A stretch of DNA of 64,000 nt, taken from contig NZ_WKJJ01000013.1 of the NCBI RefSeq assembly GCF_009674485.1, positions 1 to 64,000 on the forward strand, written 5' to 3'. Below, piece by piece: positions 1 to 9,301 of the stretch; position 1 is the first letter of the stretch, and every line of letters begins with the position of its first letter. The stretch comes from Pseudoduganella rivuli. Its GTDB lineage: Bacteria > Pseudomonadota > Gammaproteobacteria > Burkholderiales > Burkholderiaceae_D. The position numbers and the translations under genes were made by a program. Under the pieces are notes generated by a model that was given only the letters and a program-made list of their open reading frames with translations, had not been told where the DNA came from and searched no databases.

Positions 1-1
1 T

Positions 2-703
2 GCACCGTCGGAGGCGGCGCTGATCGCGGCCCGGGCGCGGGCCGCCGCGGAGCGGGAAGCGCTGGCGCGCCGCGCCGCTTATGGGACTGACTTGGTGCGC
101 ACTGCGCCGCAGCGCAGTGCGCCTGCGCCCGCCGCCTGCGTGCCGGGCAAGGCCGGCAACCAGGCCAAACAGTGCGTGGCGCTGGACCAGAAAAACACGG
201 AGCTGAACGCCAAGATCCACGACCTGGAAGGCAAGGTGCAAGCATTGCAAACGGCGCTTGGCGCGCCGGGTTCTGCGCCGGCGCGCCAGGCGCCCGGCGC
301 CACGCCAGCCGCAGTGCCCCCTTCGGCTGCAACCGCCGGGGGGGCTGCTTCAGCCGCTTCCGCCGCATCGGCCACCTCGGCGCCGCCAACCGCGTCCGCG
401 CCTGCGGCCAGTACGCCAATGAACCCGGCTGGTTCCGTGATCCCGCCTTCGAACGGTACGAATGGTACGAACGGCAAGAAAGAACGCCGCTCCGGCCTGA
501 ACGCCACCACGCAAATCCTGCTGGGCGTGGTCGCTGCGCTGGCCGTGCTGGGCGGTCTCGTGTACCTGGTGCGCAAGAATAAGCTGGCGCTGCCGAAGGA
601 AAAGCTGATGTTCTGGAAGCGGTGGAAGCGGAACAAGCCGGACGAGGCGGAGATGCCGGCGGCGGAGCCGCAGGAACCCGTGATGGACAAGGACGGGGAA
701 TAA
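2..703 (+). CDS. Membrane-anchored coiled-coil protein, C-terminal part (FimV-like?), 5' truncated by window
   Basis: The frame is open from base 2, so the gene begins upstream of the window; an internal ATG-like start would be arbitrary. The visible part has an Ala/Arg-rich helix, a short coiled coil (LNAKIHDLEGKVQALQTAL), a long Ala/Pro/Ser linker, one transmembrane helix (TQILLGVVAALAVLGGLVYLV) followed by a basic stretch, and an acidic tail. A coiled coil, low-complexity linker and single membrane span is the layout seen in the middle of FimV/HubP-type pilus or polar proteins, but the diagnostic LysM and FimV C-terminal domains are not visible, so that name is only a suggestion. It ends at a strong bidirectional terminator shared with the convergent fliT-like gene. 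Confidence 0.6.
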   Translation, partial: APSEAALIAARARAAAEREALARRAAYGTDLVRTAPQRSAPAPAACVPGKAGNQAKQCVALDQKNTELNAKIHDLEGKVQALQTALGAPGSAPARQAPGATPAAVPPSAATAGGAASAASAASATSAPPTASAPAASTPMNPAGSVIPPSNGTNGTNGKKERRSGLNATTQILLGVVAALAVLGGLVYLVRKNKLALPKEKLMFWKRWKRNKPDEAEMPAAEPQEPVMDKDGE

Positions 704-713
704 GCCCAGCAAC

Positions 714-741
714 AAAAAAGCGCCTCGCGGGCGCTTTTTTT
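714..741. terminator. Bidirectional rho-independent terminator
   Basis: Stem AGCGCC/GGCGCT with an A-run on one side and a T-run on the other lies between two convergent genes and can serve both. Confidence 0.85.
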
Positions 742-758
742 ACAGGAGAATCAGGGAC

Positions 759-1040
759 TTACTGGCAAACGCCTGGCACCTGGTTCAGCCATGGCTCGGT
801 CACGTCGCGGATGGCGCGGTCGTTGGCGAGAATTTGTTTCAGCAGGGCGATCTTGCGGGCGCGGGCATCGCCTTGTTGGGCTGGCACCGTCACACCGGCA
901 GTGACCGTCGCCACGGTGGCGGCAGTCTGGTTTTCCAGGCGGCCCAGGCTTTCCCAATCGCTGGCGCGTGCAGCCATCACCATTTTGCCAGTCAAACCGG
1001 CAACATTTTCATACATGGAGAGGACTTCGTTCGAGGTCAT
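759..1040 (-). CDS. fliT: FliT-like flagellar protein
   Basis: 93 aa from the ATG at 1040 (MTSNEVLSMYENV...). Small all-helical protein whose C-terminus, LLKQILANDRAIRDVTEPWLNQ, matches the conserved end of the FliT family. FliT is a cytoplasmic chaperone for the filament cap protein FliD and modulates flagellar gene expression in enterics; that role is family knowledge, not shown here. An upstream in-frame start (1091) would add 17 residues without a better ribosome site. It stands alone, not beside fliD or fliS, so the assignment rests on sequence character. Confidence 0.7.
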   Translation of the reverse strand: MTSNEVLSMYENVAGLTGKMVMAARASDWESLGRLENQTAATVATVTAGVTVPAQQGDARARKIALLKQILANDRAIRDVTEPWLNQVPGVCQ

Positions 1041-1182
1041 GGCGTATCCCGGAAAGTGGAGTGGATTACTGCTTGTCTGGATTAACGTCATGCCTTCCGG
1101 GAACTTTAGGGTTTTCTTGAAAAAAATTGAAAATATTTTGAAAAAAGTTTTTGGCTAATCAAAACGACAAGATTGCGGACAT

Positions 1183-1207
1183 AAAAAAGCGCGGCACGGG
1201 CCGCGCT
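1183..1207 (-). terminator. Rho-independent terminator after the HDOD gene
   Basis: On the minus strand AGCGCGG...CCGCGCT is followed by a T-run, 20 bases after the stop of the HDOD gene. Confidence 0.8.
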
Positions 1208-1227
1208 GGCATTGTCAAAAGTGGAAC

Positions 1228-2055
1228 TTATTTCACCAATTCTTCCAGCCCCGCGCTCAGTTCGCTTGGCGGCGGCATGTCGTCCAGCAGCGCATTGGGC
1301 GCCAGGCCCAGTTCGGCAGCCAGGTCTTCCGGATAGCAGGCGGCAATTTCTTCCGCCGACAAACCGTTTTCTTCCACGCGGGCGCGCCAGGCGGCCAAAT
1401 GGATCACGCCGGACAGGTGCGTGGCTTCTTCATCGTTCAGCGGATCCGGGAAGGTGGCGATGGTTTCCGCGAAAACGTCCGGGAATTTCCAGCGGCGCGC
1501 CAGTTCGGCGCCCACGTCGGCATAGGTGAAGCCGAACGATTGCTGTTCGGTATCCAGGCGGCGCGGATCCAGCGGACCGGCAACCTTATCCAGCTGCATG
1601 GCCTGTTCCGGCATGGCGGCATGCACCACCAGTTGGCCGATGCCGTGCATCATGCCGATGGTGAACGCGAGGTCCGTATTTTCCTTGGTTTTCTTGGCAA
1701 TCCACTTGGCCGCGCACGCCGTATACAGGCTGTAGCGCCAGAATTGTTTCAAGTCCAGGCCGGGCACGGATTTGAAACCGCTGACGAGGCCGGAGCTGAT
1801 GACCAGCGTACGCACCGTCACGAAGCCCAGCATCAGCACCGCGTCTTCCACCGTGCCGATGCTGCGCGACACATGGTAATACGCGGAGTTGGCCAGCCGC
1901 AGCAGCTTGGCGCTCAGCACCGGGTCGGCCGACAGTTTTTTCGCGACTTCTTCCGTGGAGACGCTGGCTTTGTCAAAACTGGCGATCAATTCCTCGACGA
2001 CTTTCGGTGCAGTGGGCAACGCGGTGGGATTCTGGAAAAGCGCTTCAAGTTTCAT
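1228..2055 (-). CDS. HDOD domain signalling protein
   Basis: 275 aa from the ATG at 2055, preceded by GGAGACCCCCT. The sequence starts LPTAPKVVEELIASFDKASVSTEEVAKKLSADPVLSAKLLRLANSAYY, typical of HDOD domains (HD-related output domains), and has the LMLGFVTVRTLVISSGL helix. HDOD proteins act in bacterial signalling, often with c-di-GMP or chemotaxis regulators; no catalytic HD pair is expected and none is evident. There is no GGDEF, EAL or receiver domain, so it is a stand-alone HDOD protein. A terminator follows. The 230-base leader up to the M13 peptidase gene is AT-richer and probably carries divergent promoters. Confidence 0.85.
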   Translation of the reverse strand: MKLEALFQNPTALPTAPKVVEELIASFDKASVSTEEVAKKLSADPVLSAKLLRLANSAYYHVSRSIGTVEDAVLMLGFVTVRTLVISSGLVSGFKSVPGLDLKQFWRYSLYTACAAKWIAKKTKENTDLAFTIGMMHGIGQLVVHAAMPEQAMQLDKVAGPLDPRRLDTEQQSFGFTYADVGAELARRWKFPDVFAETIATFPDPLNDEEATHLSGVIHLAAWRARVEENGLSAEEIAACYPEDLAAELGLAPNALLDDMPPPSELSAGLEELVK

Positions 2056-2287
2056 AGGGGGTCTCCTGTGGGAATGCGTTGCTGTAGATGAACTATATAG
2101 TGAATTTTTCCTCTGTTGGGGCTTTTTGTTGCAGTACTGCACCGCAGTGGACGATTCCTGCAGCCTGTCCGGGAATTTTGCAGTTTGTCGCATTGTGCGG
2201 GTGTCAAAATGCGGAACGCAATACAGTGCAGCCTGGCGTACCACGCCCTGAAAATAGTCAAAAAACATTAAAACAGGAACCCATTCC

Positions 2288-4309
2288 ATGCACGCACCGA
2301 TCAAGACCGCCATCAGCCTCGCGCTGTGCGGCGCACTCCAGCTTGTTACCGCCCATGCCGGCGCCGCCGACAACGCGGCGCCGGCCGCCGCCCCGGCCGC
2401 CGCTGCCGTTTTGCCCGGCGACGACTTCTTCAGCTACGCCAACGCGGAATGGCTGAGCTCGACGAAAATCCCGGACGACCGCAGCTCGTGGGGCGGCATG
2501 TCGCAACTGGCCGATGAAACCAACCAGCGCATCATCAAGCTGGTGGAAGCGGCGGCCGGTTCGTCCGATGCGGAAGCGAAGAAAGTGGGGGACTTTTACC
2601 GCGCGTTCATGAATGAAACCGCGATCGAAGCGCGGGGGCTGTCGCCGCTGACGCCGGCGCTCGACAAGATCCGCGCGCTGCGCGACAAGAAAGAATTGAC
2701 GCGCGCGCTGGGCGAATCGATCCGCGCCGACGTCGACCCGCTGAACGCCACCAACTTCCAGACGGAAAACCTGTTCGGCCTGTGGGTGTCGCAGGGCTTG
2801 AACGATCCCAAGCACAACGTGCCTTACCTGCTGCAGGGCGGCCTGGGCATGCCGGACCGCGCTTATTACCTGGACGACAACGAACGCATGCACCGCCTGC
2901 GCACCGCGTACCAGGCGCACATTGCCGCCATGCTGAAACTGGCCGGCTTCAGCGACCCGGAAACCCGCGCCGCCCGCGTGTTTGACCTGGAGCGCAAGCT
3001 GGCGATGTCGCACGCGACACGCGAAGATTCCGCCGACATGGCCAAGTCCAACCACACGTGGTCGCTGCAGGATTTCGCGAAGAAGGCGCCCGGCATGGAC
3101 TGGAACCTGTTCTTTGCCAGCGCCGGCCTGAAGGGCCAAAAACAATTCATGCTGTGGCATCCGACCGCCATGACGGGCGCGGCCAAACAATTGCAGGATT
3201 GTTCGCTCGATGCGTGGAAAGACTTCCTGGCCTTCCACACCATCAACCATAACGCCAACAACTTGCCGCAAGCGTTTGTCGACCAGTACTTCGACTTCTA
3301 CGGCCGCACTTTGTCCGGCACGCCGCAATTGTCGGTGCGCTGGAAGCGGGGCCTGGCCGCGGTCAACAGCGCCATGCCCGATGCCGTCGGCAAGCTGTAC
3401 GTGGCGCAGTACTTCCCGCCGCAAGCCAAGGCCAAACTGGACGGCATGGTAGCCAATATCGTCAAGGCCTTCCACCAGCGCATCGACAAGCTGGCGTGGA
3501 TGGCGCCGGCCACGCGCAAGGAAGCGCATGCGAAGCTGGACGTGCTGTACGTCGGCGTTGGCTACCCGGATAAATGGACGTCGTATGCGCAGCTGGACGT
3601 GAAGGCGGACGATGCGTATGGCAACGCCGAGCGCGCGGAAAAGCTGTACACGGCGCAGCAACTGGCCAAGCTGCGCCAGCCGGTGGACCGCAAAGAGTGG
3701 TGCATGCCGCCGCAACTGGTCAATGCCGTCAACCTGCCGATGCAAAATGCGCTGAATTTCCCGGCCGCGATCCTGCAGCCGCCATTCTTTGACTTGAACG
3801 GCACCGATGCGGCCAACTATGGCGCGATCGGCGCGGTCATCGGCCATGAAATCAGCCACAGCTTCGACGACACGGGTTCGCAATTCGATTCGAACGGCCG
3901 CCTGCGCGACTGGTGGACCAAGGATGACGCTGCCCACTTCAAGACCGCGACGCAGGCGCTGGTGGCGCAGTACTCGGCCTACCAGGCGTTCCCGGACCTG
4001 GCGTTGAATGGCCAGCTGACCCTGAGCGAAAACCTGTCCGACCTGGCCGGCCTGGCGGCCGCGTATGATGCGTTCAAGGCCGCCAACCCGAATGCCGCCG
4101 ACCGCGATTTCTTCCTCGGCTATGCGCGCAGCTGGCGCAACCTGGTGCGCGATGCATCGCTGCGCCGCCAGGTCATGACCGATGGCCACGCACCGTCCAA
4201 ATGGCGTACCTATACCGTGCGCAACCTGGATGCGTGGTACAAGGCATTCGACGTGCGGCAGGGCCAGCAACTGTACCTGGCGCCGCAAGACCGCGTGCGC
4301 GTCTGGTAA
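2288..4309 (+). CDS. Exported M13 family zinc metallopeptidase (PepO/neprilysin-like)
   Basis: 673 aa with an N-terminal signal peptide (cleavage probably after ...TAHAGA). The M13 signature is complete: zinc motif HEISH at residues 520-524 (GHEISHSFDDTGSQFDSNG), the downstream NLSDLAGLAAAYDAF helix providing the third ligand region, and the short C-terminal end ...QDRVRVW. Length fits the family (about 650-700 aa). Family members cleave oligopeptides in the periplasm or outside the cell. AACAGGAA precedes the ATG. The methyltransferase start follows the stop by 10 bases, so the two are probably co-transcribed although no functional link is apparent. Confidence 0.93.
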   Translation: MHAPIKTAISLALCGALQLVTAHAGAADNAAPAAAPAAAAVLPGDDFFSYANAEWLSSTKIPDDRSSWGGMSQLADETNQRIIKLVEAAAGSSDAEAKKVGDFYRAFMNETAIEARGLSPLTPALDKIRALRDKKELTRALGESIRADVDPLNATNFQTENLFGLWVSQGLNDPKHNVPYLLQGGLGMPDRAYYLDDNERMHRLRTAYQAHIAAMLKLAGFSDPETRAARVFDLERKLAMSHATREDSADMAKSNHTWSLQDFAKKAPGMDWNLFFASAGLKGQKQFMLWHPTAMTGAAKQLQDCSLDAWKDFLAFHTINHNANNLPQAFVDQYFDFYGRTLSGTPQLSVRWKRGLAAVNSAMPDAVGKLYVAQYFPPQAKAKLDGMVANIVKAFHQRIDKLAWMAPATRKEAHAKLDVLYVGVGYPDKWTSYAQLDVKADDAYGNAERAEKLYTAQQLAKLRQPVDRKEWCMPPQLVNAVNLPMQNALNFPAAILQPPFFDLNGTDAANYGAIGAVIGHEISHSFDDTGSQFDSNGRLRDWWTKDDAAHFKTATQALVAQYSAYQAFPDLALNGQLTLSENLSDLAGLAAAYDAFKAANPNAADRDFFLGYARSWRNLVRDASLRRQVMTDGHAPSKWRTYTVRNLDAWYKAFDVRQGQQLYLAPQDRVRVW

Positions 4310-4319
4310 TGGAGGTGTG

Positions 4320-4931
4320 ATGGATATCGGGCAGATCACGCAGGCGACACTGGCGCACTATGATCGCAGCGCGCAGCAGTTTTTCGAGGGCACGCGTGAC
4401 CACGACGTGAGCCAGAATATCGCGGCGCTGCTCGAAGCCATCGAAGCCACGCCGCCGTTCCGCATCCTGGACCTGGGATGTGGACCGGGGCGCGACCTGA
4501 AACGCTTCACGGAACTGGGCCATATCGCCACCGGCCTCGACGGTTCGGCGGAATTCGTGCGCATGGCGCATGAGTACAGCGGGTGCGACGTGCTGCACCA
4601 GGATTTTGTCGATTTGCAGCTGCCCGAAGGGGCATTCGACGGCATCTTTGCCAATGCGTCGCTGTTCCATGTGCCGACTGCCGTATTGCCCGACGTGCTG
4701 CTGCGCTTGCAGGCGGCGCTGAAACCGGGCGGCGTCCTGTTCAGTTCCAATCCCCGTGGCAATAACCAGGAAGGGTGGAACGGCGCCCGCTACGGCAGCT
4801 ACCACGATTACGATGCGTGGGCGGCCTATGTCACGGCGGCGGGATTTGCACCACTGCATCATTACTACCGTCCGCCGGGCTTGCCGCGCGACCAGCAGCC
4901 GTGGCTGGCAAGCTTGTGGCGCAAGTGTTAG
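4320..4931 (+). CDS. Class I SAM-dependent methyltransferase
   Basis: 203 aa from the ATG at 4320, which has GGAGG at ideal spacing; the longer frame overlapping the peptidase gene is not needed. Motif I is ILDLGCGPGRD (about residues 48-58), followed by the acidic motif GLDGS and the post-motif III element LKPGGVLFSSNPRG. The substrate cannot be told; the fold resembles Methyltransf_11/25 small-molecule enzymes. It directly follows the M13 peptidase gene. Confidence 0.85.
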   Translation: MDIGQITQATLAHYDRSAQQFFEGTRDHDVSQNIAALLEAIEATPPFRILDLGCGPGRDLKRFTELGHIATGLDGSAEFVRMAHEYSGCDVLHQDFVDLQLPEGAFDGIFANASLFHVPTAVLPDVLLRLQAALKPGGVLFSSNPRGNNQEGWNGARYGSYHDYDAWAAYVTAAGFAPLHHYYRPPGLPRDQQPWLASLWRKC

Positions 4932-5026
4932 TCGAGTGTTAGTCAACGTACGGAGCCGCACATACCCTCTGGCTATGATTTCCTTGGGCACACCATGTGG
5001 CGTGTGCGTACTTTCAGGAGGTCATC

Positions 5027-5218
5027 ATGAACAAGGACCAGGTTAAAGGTAAAGCCAAGGAAGTGGCCGGCAAGGTGCAGGAAAAAGCCGGCAAGCTGGT
5101 GGGTAGTTCCGAGCAGCAAGCCAAGGGCTTGTCGAAACAGTCCGAAGGCAAGGTGCAGAAGGGTGTCGGCGACGCCAAGGAAGCCGTGAAGGATGCGATC
5201 GACCGCGGTAACCGCTGA
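5027..5218 (+). CDS. CsbD family stress protein
   Basis: 63 aa, MNKDQVKGKAKEVAGKVQEK..., the standard CsbD family beginning, with Lys/Ala/Gln-rich helical repeats and no cysteines. CsbD-like proteins are abundant, very hydrophilic stress-response proteins of unknown biochemical role. CAGGAGG lies 6 bases upstream of the ATG. A clear terminator follows. Confidence 0.92.
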   Translation: MNKDQVKGKAKEVAGKVQEKAGKLVGSSEQQAKGLSKQSEGKVQKGVGDAKEAVKDAIDRGNR

Positions 5219-5240
5219 TCGGCCGCCGTACCCCGGCATG

Positions 5241-5267
5241 AAACCCGGCTCAGGCCGGGTTTTTTTG
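5241..5267 (+). terminator. Rho-independent terminator after csbD-like gene
   Basis: AAACCCGGC/GCCGGGTTT-type stem with a T7 tail on the plus strand, between convergent genes. Confidence 0.88.
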
Positions 5268-5272
5268 CTTTC

Positions 5273-7495
5273 TTAGTTGCTCTCAGGCTTCAGGTTCTTC
5301 TTGAAGAACGCTTCAATATTGCCGTACACGTGGCGCTGCGGCCCCTTGCCGGAAATGCCGTGTTTGGCGCCCGGATACGTCATCAATTCAAATTGCACGC
5401 CGCGGTTCACCAGCGCATCGATCATGCGCGTGGAGTTGGTGAACAGCACGTTGTCGTCGGCCATGCCGTGCACCAGCAGCAGCGGCGACTTCAAGCCGTC
5501 GACGTGGGCGAAGACGCTGCTTTGCGCGTAACCCTGCGGGTTGTCCTTCGGCGTGCTCATGAACTGTTCCGTGTAGTGCGTGTCATACAGTTTCCAGTCC
5601 GTCACCGGCGCCACCGACACGCCCATGGCGATCTTGTCCGACGCTTGCGACAACAGGCGCAACGTCATGAAACCGCCGTAGCTCCAGCCGAACACGCCGA
5701 TACGCTTGGCGTCGACGAAGCGCTGCTGGCCCAGGAAGGCCACGCCCGTCAACTGGTCTTGCACTTCCACTTCGCCCAGGCGCTTGTAATTGGCGTCGGT
5801 GAATGCGCGCTCGCGGCGGCCGGAACCCCGGTTATCGAGGCGGAATACGACGAAGCCTTGCTGCGCCATGTACTGGTCGAAGTAATTGCCCCATTTGCGC
5901 GATACGTGCTGCGCGTGCGGGCCGCCATAGGTCGACAGGTAGACCGGGTAGCGTTTCGATGCGTCGAATTTATATGGCTTGATCATCGAGTAGTACAGGG
6001 TCTGGCCATCCTGCGCTTTCAATGTGCCGTATTCGGTGCGCAAGTGGTCGGCCTTGTACGGCGCGTACGGGTGCTTTGCATCGACCTTGTTTTCTTCCAG
6101 CCATGCGACCATGGCGCCGTCGGGACGGCGGATCGATACTTGCGGCGGCGTGTCCTGGTCGGAGAATGAATCGACAAACACTTCGCCATTGCGCGCGAAC
6201 GCGGCATCGTGCCAGCCATCGGCCTGCGTAATGCGCTTGGGATTGGCGGCCGTGCTGCCATCGATTTGCAGCGCATACACTTGCTTGTCCGTCACCGCAT
6301 CGCGGTTCGACGCGACATACACCTTGCCTGCCTTTTCATCGACCGCCAGCACGTTGTCGATACCCCATTCGCCCTTGGAAATCGCATGCAGCAGCTTGCC
6401 GTCCAGGTTGTACAGGTACAGGTGGTTGCGGCCGGAGCGCTCCGACGCCCAGATGAACGCATCGCGGCTCTTCAGGAAGCGCAAGTCATCGTGGATCGTG
6501 GTCCACGTGTCGGATTTTTCCGTGATCACCACGCGCTGCTGCAAGGTGGCCGCATCGACGGCCACCAGTTCCAGCGTCTTCTGGTCGCGGCTCTGGCGCT
6601 GGAAGGTCAGCGTGCGGCTGTTGGCGCTCCAGTCGGCGCGCACCAGGTAAATATCGGGGTTCGGGCCCAGGTCGACGTCCCGGATGTCGCCGGTGGCGGG
6701 CGACACGATTTTCAGTTGCACGGTCACGTTCGGATCGCCGGCGGCCGGATAGCGCTGTTCGATGACGTCGGTGCGGTCCGCGTAAATTTCAAAGCGGCGC
6801 GCAATCGGCACCTGCGTTTCATCGTAGCGTTTATAGGCAATCGCGCTGTCGTCCGGCGCCCAGTAGTAGCCGGTGCGCTGGCCCATCTCTTCCTGCGCGA
6901 TGAATTCCGCTTCGCCGTTATGGATGGCGTCCTTGCCATCGGTGGTCAACTGGCGCTCCTTGCCGGTCGACAGGTCGATGACGAACAAGTTCTGGTTGCG
7001 CACGAACGAGACGTAGCGGCCTTGCGGCGAAATCTTCGGGTCCAGCACCTGGCCCGATGCCACCAGGCGGGCAGCGTCCGGCTTGGCCACGTCGATCAGG
7101 TACAGGTTGCCGGCGATCGGCACCAGCAATTGCTTGCCGTCCGGCGACCAGCTGTAATTCAAGATGCCTTTCAGGCTGGCCGTGCGTTCGCGTTCGCGGC
7201 GCGCTTTTTCCGCATCGGAGAGGTTTTCTTCGGGCACCAGGATTTTCGAATCCACCAGGCGGTGCGTGGTCTTGTCCTTCAGGTTGTATTCCCACAAGTC
7301 CATCTGGAACTGGTTGTCGTCGCGGCCCTTGAGGAAGGTGACGCGGGCGCCATCCGGCGATACCTTGAGGTTGCGGACGGCGGCGCCGGCCAGCGCCGGG
7401 TCGGCGTGGATACGGTCCAGGGTCAGGCGCTCGGCCGAAGCGGGGGAGGTGGCCAGCGTCGCCAGGGAAGCCAGCAGGGAAAGAATCAATCGCAT
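5273..7495 (-). CDS. S9 family exported dipeptidyl peptidase (DPP-IV-like)
   Basis: 740 aa from ATG 7495 with a signal peptide (MRLILSLLASLATLATSPASA). The N-terminal two thirds is a DPP-IV-type beta-propeller (WSPDGKQL, ISPQGRYVSFVR, YYWAPDDSAIAYKRYDE). The C-terminal alpha/beta-hydrolase carries the nucleophile motif GWSYGGFM, the acid region HGMADDNV and the histidine region GAKHGISG. The family removes N-terminal dipeptides, often Xaa-Pro, in the periplasm. Together with the M13 enzyme it forms a small peptide-degradation neighbourhood. Upstream lies a copy of the GTAGGGCGG-bounded repeat. Confidence 0.92.
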   Translation of the reverse strand: MRLILSLLASLATLATSPASAERLTLDRIHADPALAGAAVRNLKVSPDGARVTFLKGRDDNQFQMDLWEYNLKDKTTHRLVDSKILVPEENLSDAEKARRERERTASLKGILNYSWSPDGKQLLVPIAGNLYLIDVAKPDAARLVASGQVLDPKISPQGRYVSFVRNQNLFVIDLSTGKERQLTTDGKDAIHNGEAEFIAQEEMGQRTGYYWAPDDSAIAYKRYDETQVPIARRFEIYADRTDVIEQRYPAAGDPNVTVQLKIVSPATGDIRDVDLGPNPDIYLVRADWSANSRTLTFQRQSRDQKTLELVAVDAATLQQRVVITEKSDTWTTIHDDLRFLKSRDAFIWASERSGRNHLYLYNLDGKLLHAISKGEWGIDNVLAVDEKAGKVYVASNRDAVTDKQVYALQIDGSTAANPKRITQADGWHDAAFARNGEVFVDSFSDQDTPPQVSIRRPDGAMVAWLEENKVDAKHPYAPYKADHLRTEYGTLKAQDGQTLYYSMIKPYKFDASKRYPVYLSTYGGPHAQHVSRKWGNYFDQYMAQQGFVVFRLDNRGSGRRERAFTDANYKRLGEVEVQDQLTGVAFLGQQRFVDAKRIGVFGWSYGGFMTLRLLSQASDKIAMGVSVAPVTDWKLYDTHYTEQFMSTPKDNPQGYAQSSVFAHVDGLKSPLLLVHGMADDNVLFTNSTRMIDALVNRGVQFELMTYPGAKHGISGKGPQRHVYGNIEAFFKKNLKPESN

Positions 7496-7618
7496 GGGAA
7501 TTCGCTCGTTAGGATAATTGCGGCAAGACAATACCAGACAGGCTGGCGGCAAGGGTTTGGAATACCGGGCAAAAAACCGTTCATCGTTCGGCTGGCAATG
7601 CCGATAGCGTTGCAAACT

Positions 7619-7721
7619 GTAGGGCGGATTGGTTTCATCAAGCCGCCATGCTTGCGCCAACACCAGCGCGCGCAGCATGGCAACGCCGGCACGGCGGCTC
7701 GATACACCCGATCCGCCCTAC
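7619..7721. repeat. GTAGGGCGG-bounded intergenic repeat, copy 1
   Basis: 103 bp starting GTAGGGCGGAT and ending ATCCGCCCTAC. It shares ends and internal blocks (GAGCCGCCATGC-like) with 50538-50644 and 55095-55201. It overlaps the TAG stop of the MATE gene (7718-7720), so the repeat supplies that gene's last codon. Confidence 0.8.
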
Positions 7722-9169
7722 AGTGCGGCGGTCCGTGATCTGTGAGCAGGAGGGCGCGTGCAGTCACGCAAGCGCTGCAGCGACAGCACGTGCAGCGACC
7801 AGCTCAGCAGTACGGCGGCAATCGTCAGCCCCAGCACCAGCCCGATCCAGAACCCGGTCGCCGCCATCGGCGCGGCCGGCGCGAACGGCACCCAGGCCGG
7901 CGCCAGCCCCAGGATACAGCCCAGCGGCAGCGCAAAGACCCAGAATGCCAGCAACTGGATCAGCATCGGCTGGCGCGTGACCTTGTAACCGCGGATGGCG
8001 CACGACGCCGCCACCTGTGTGGCGTCGGACAGCTGGAACAGTGCGCCAAACAGCAGCAATTGCGCACACAGCGCCTGCACCGCCGTATCGGACGTGTAGG
8101 CCGCGGCAATCTGTTCGTTGAACAAGGCAATGCCGATGGCCGACAGCACGGCAAACGACAGCGACATGCCGACACCCACCCACGCGGCAAAGCGCGCCTG
8201 CGCGGCGTTGGCTTCGCCCATGGCCTGGCCCACGCGCGTGATGGCGCCGATGCCGAACGACAGCGGCGCCATGAACACCAGCGAAGCGAAGTTGAGCGCG
8301 ATCTGGTGCGCCGATACTTCCACCACGCCGAAGCGCGCCACCAGCAGGCTGACGGCGCCGAACGCGGACACTTCGGCAAAGTACGTGATGCCGGTCGGCA
8401 GCCCCAGCTTCAGCATCGCGCGGATTTCCGGCCAGTGCGGCCATTCCCAGTGCGTGAACGGATACGTGCGGCGATAGGCGGGCGCCACCTTGAGCCACGC
8501 CAGCATGGCGCCCAGCATCAGCCACATGCACGCGCCGGTCGCGACGGCGCAACCGATACCGCCCAGTTTCGGCAAGCCGAAATGGCCGAAGATCAGCAGC
8601 CAGTTCACCACCACGTTGAACGCCAGGCCCAGCAGCGCGATCACCATCACCGGCTTGGTTTCATTGATGCTGGTGCTGTAGCCGTACAGCGCGCGGTAGG
8701 CCGCATACGCGGGCATGCCGATGCTGATGATGTGGACAAACAGCGTGGCGCGGTCGTTGACCTCTTGCGCCATCTGCAAATGGTCGAACAGCAAGGTGGC
8801 GGCATTGCAGGCCAGGGCGCCGAGGACACCGACGCCCAGCGCTTTCCACAGCGACTGGCGCACGGAGTGGGCAATCGCGCCGTAGTCCCCCGCGCCCACC
8901 TGGTGCGCCACGACGGAATTAATGGCCATCATGGTGCCCGTCACGGTGACGAGGATGATGGACCAGACCGACGCGCCCAGCGCCACCGCCGCCAGTTCCG
9001 TGGCGCTGGCGTGTCCCGTCATCGCCACGTCCGCCACCCCCATGCCCACGGTGGCCAACTGGCCCACCAGCACGGGCCACGCCAGTTGCCAAAGGGCGGC
9101 TGCTTCGCGGCGGATATTGGGGATGGTAAAAGTGGTGGGCATGGATATGCTGTTAAGAGAAACGGCCAT
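7718..9169 (-). CDS. MATE family multidrug efflux transporter (NorM-like)
   Basis: About 483 aa with the twelve-helix MATE layout: LWQLAWPVLVGQLATVGMGVADVAMTG at the start, VVAHQVGAGDYGAIAHSVRQSLW after helix 2, and the second half repeat beginning near LKLGLPTGITYFAEVSAFGAVSLLVARFG. MATE proteins export cationic drugs and metabolites in exchange for Na+ or H+ at the inner membrane. Start is uncertain: ATG 9169 or ATG 9142 (MPTTFTIPN); neither has a strong ribosome site. The 3' end runs into the intergenic repeat. Confidence 0.9.
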   Translation of the reverse strand: MAVSLNSISMPTTFTIPNIRREAAALWQLAWPVLVGQLATVGMGVADVAMTGHASATELAAVALGASVWSIILVTVTGTMMAINSVVAHQVGAGDYGAIAHSVRQSLWKALGVGVLGALACNAATLLFDHLQMAQEVNDRATLFVHIISIGMPAYAAYRALYGYSTSINETKPVMVIALLGLAFNVVVNWLLIFGHFGLPKLGGIGCAVATGACMWLMLGAMLAWLKVAPAYRRTYPFTHWEWPHWPEIRAMLKLGLPTGITYFAEVSAFGAVSLLVARFGVVEVSAHQIALNFASLVFMAPLSFGIGAITRVGQAMGEANAAQARFAAWVGVGMSLSFAVLSAIGIALFNEQIAAAYTSDTAVQALCAQLLLFGALFQLSDATQVAASCAIRGYKVTRQPMLIQLLAFWVFALPLGCILGLAPAWVPFAPAAPMAATGFWIGLVLGLTIAAVLLSWSLHVLSLQRLRDCTRPPAHRSRTAAL

Positions 9170-9301
9170 TCTAGCGTAGGAATTTGCCGTAGGAATTTGT
9201 TACAACGTCGTGTAGGCTGGCGGATGAGTCAAGACGTTGACTAAAAATACAGCCGCACGACGGAATACAGCCGCAGCGGCGGGAACATAAGGAGCTAAAA
9301 A

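Noticed and set aside
2258..4339. Long minus-strand frame (693 codons) opposite the M13 peptidase
   Set aside because: It is an antisense shadow of a GC-rich gene; its translation is His/Arg/Val-rich with no domain, and the plus strand is a clear peptidase.
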